NCBI GenBank assembly: GCA_964495655.1
Contig: CAZBWK010000150.1
Location: forward strand, 1-6,121
Reading direction: 5' to 3'
Length of the DNA: 6,121 nucleotides
Source: JAAYJR01 sp964495655
Lineage (GTDB): Bacteria > Bacteroidota > Bacteroidia > Bacteroidales > Prolixibacteraceae
The position numbers were made by a program, and so were the translations under genes. Each line of letters opens with the position of its first letter. The first letter of the stretch is position 1. Shown one piece after another: positions 6,037 through 6,121 of the stretch. The notes below the pieces were generated by a model. The model saw only the letters and a list, made by a program, of their open reading frames with translations. It did no database searches and had not been told where the DNA came from.

Positions 6037-6121
6037 CTAGTTTATGATCATTCTGAAATAATACAGATCAGCCTGTTCTGACCCGTCCATCACTGCCCTT
6101 TCAGTAAATACCACCAGGTAT
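6037..6121 (-). CDS. 3' end of a second sialidase-fold lipoprotein gene (B', cut by window edge)
   Basis: The last 27 codons and a TAG stop are present. The encoded residues, ending QADLYYFRMIIN, are identical to the C-terminus of gene B at 3436-4593. The DNA differs at only two bases, both in a single Leu codon (TTA in B, CTG here). The order B'-leader-A' mirrors B-leader-A, so this is the upstream unit of a tandem duplication. Whether the rest of B' is intact lies outside the window, so a truncated remnant is possible. Confidence 0.75.
   Translation of the reverse strand, partial: YLVVFTERAVMDGSEQADLYYFRMIIN

Larger units (their letters stand above)
4605..6121 (-). repeat. Tandem duplication, upstream copy (A' + leader + 3' end of B')
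   Basis: This is the partner of 1994-3520. The match continues to the right edge of the window, through the end of B', so the duplicated unit is larger than can be seen. Gene B (3436-4593) is the portion of the ~2.6-kb period lying between the two A copies. More units may exist to the right. Confidence 0.85.

Overview
The window is a compact, single-direction gene block. Every gene I can support lies on the minus strand, so transcription runs from high to low coordinates. In that order it holds: the 3' end of a sialidase-fold lipoprotein gene (call it B', 6037-6121); a Tat-exported BNR/sialidase-superfamily gene (A', 4605-5906); a complete sialidase-fold lipoprotein gene (B, 3436-4593); a paralogue of A' (A, 1994-3292); a polysaccharide-pyruvyltransferase-fold gene with a Tat-type signal (611-1927); and the 5' part of an NHL-repeat lipoprotein gene that runs off the left edge (1-614). 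No RNA genes, insertion sequences or CRISPR arrays were seen, and no stretch over 300 bases lacks a gene.

The organism is probably a member of the Bacteroidota. The sequence is moderately AT-rich, leaders are A/T-rich and mostly lack Shine-Dalgarno sequences, and secreted beta-propeller lipoproteins are plentiful. Planctomycetota or Verrucomicrobiota/Kiritimatiellota relatives cannot be excluded, because similar NHL and BNR proteins are common there. No taxonomic marker gene is present.

The main structural feature is a tandem duplication of a two-gene module. A' and A are about three-quarters identical as proteins by eye. Each is preceded by a very similar leader of 130-143 bp, and by the 3' end of a B gene whose last 27 residues are identical in both copies. 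The period is about 2.6 kb. Divergence between copies is patchy: some blocks are identical at the DNA level while the centre of A/A' has diverged, which suggests gene conversion or selection on chosen blocks.

Every gene product with a visible N-terminus appears to leave the cytoplasm: three by a twin-arginine signal (A', A, pyruvyltransferase-fold protein) and two as lipoproteins (B and the NHL protein). The likely theme is binding or processing of a glycan in the cell envelope. The substrate cannot be read from the sequence, and no SusC/SusD pair, sulfatase or regulator is in view. The oddest member is the pyruvyltransferase-fold protein: it carries an export signal although the usual donor, phosphoenolpyruvate, is cytoplasmic, and it has Glu where the family normally has Arg in its C-terminal R-x-H-A motif.
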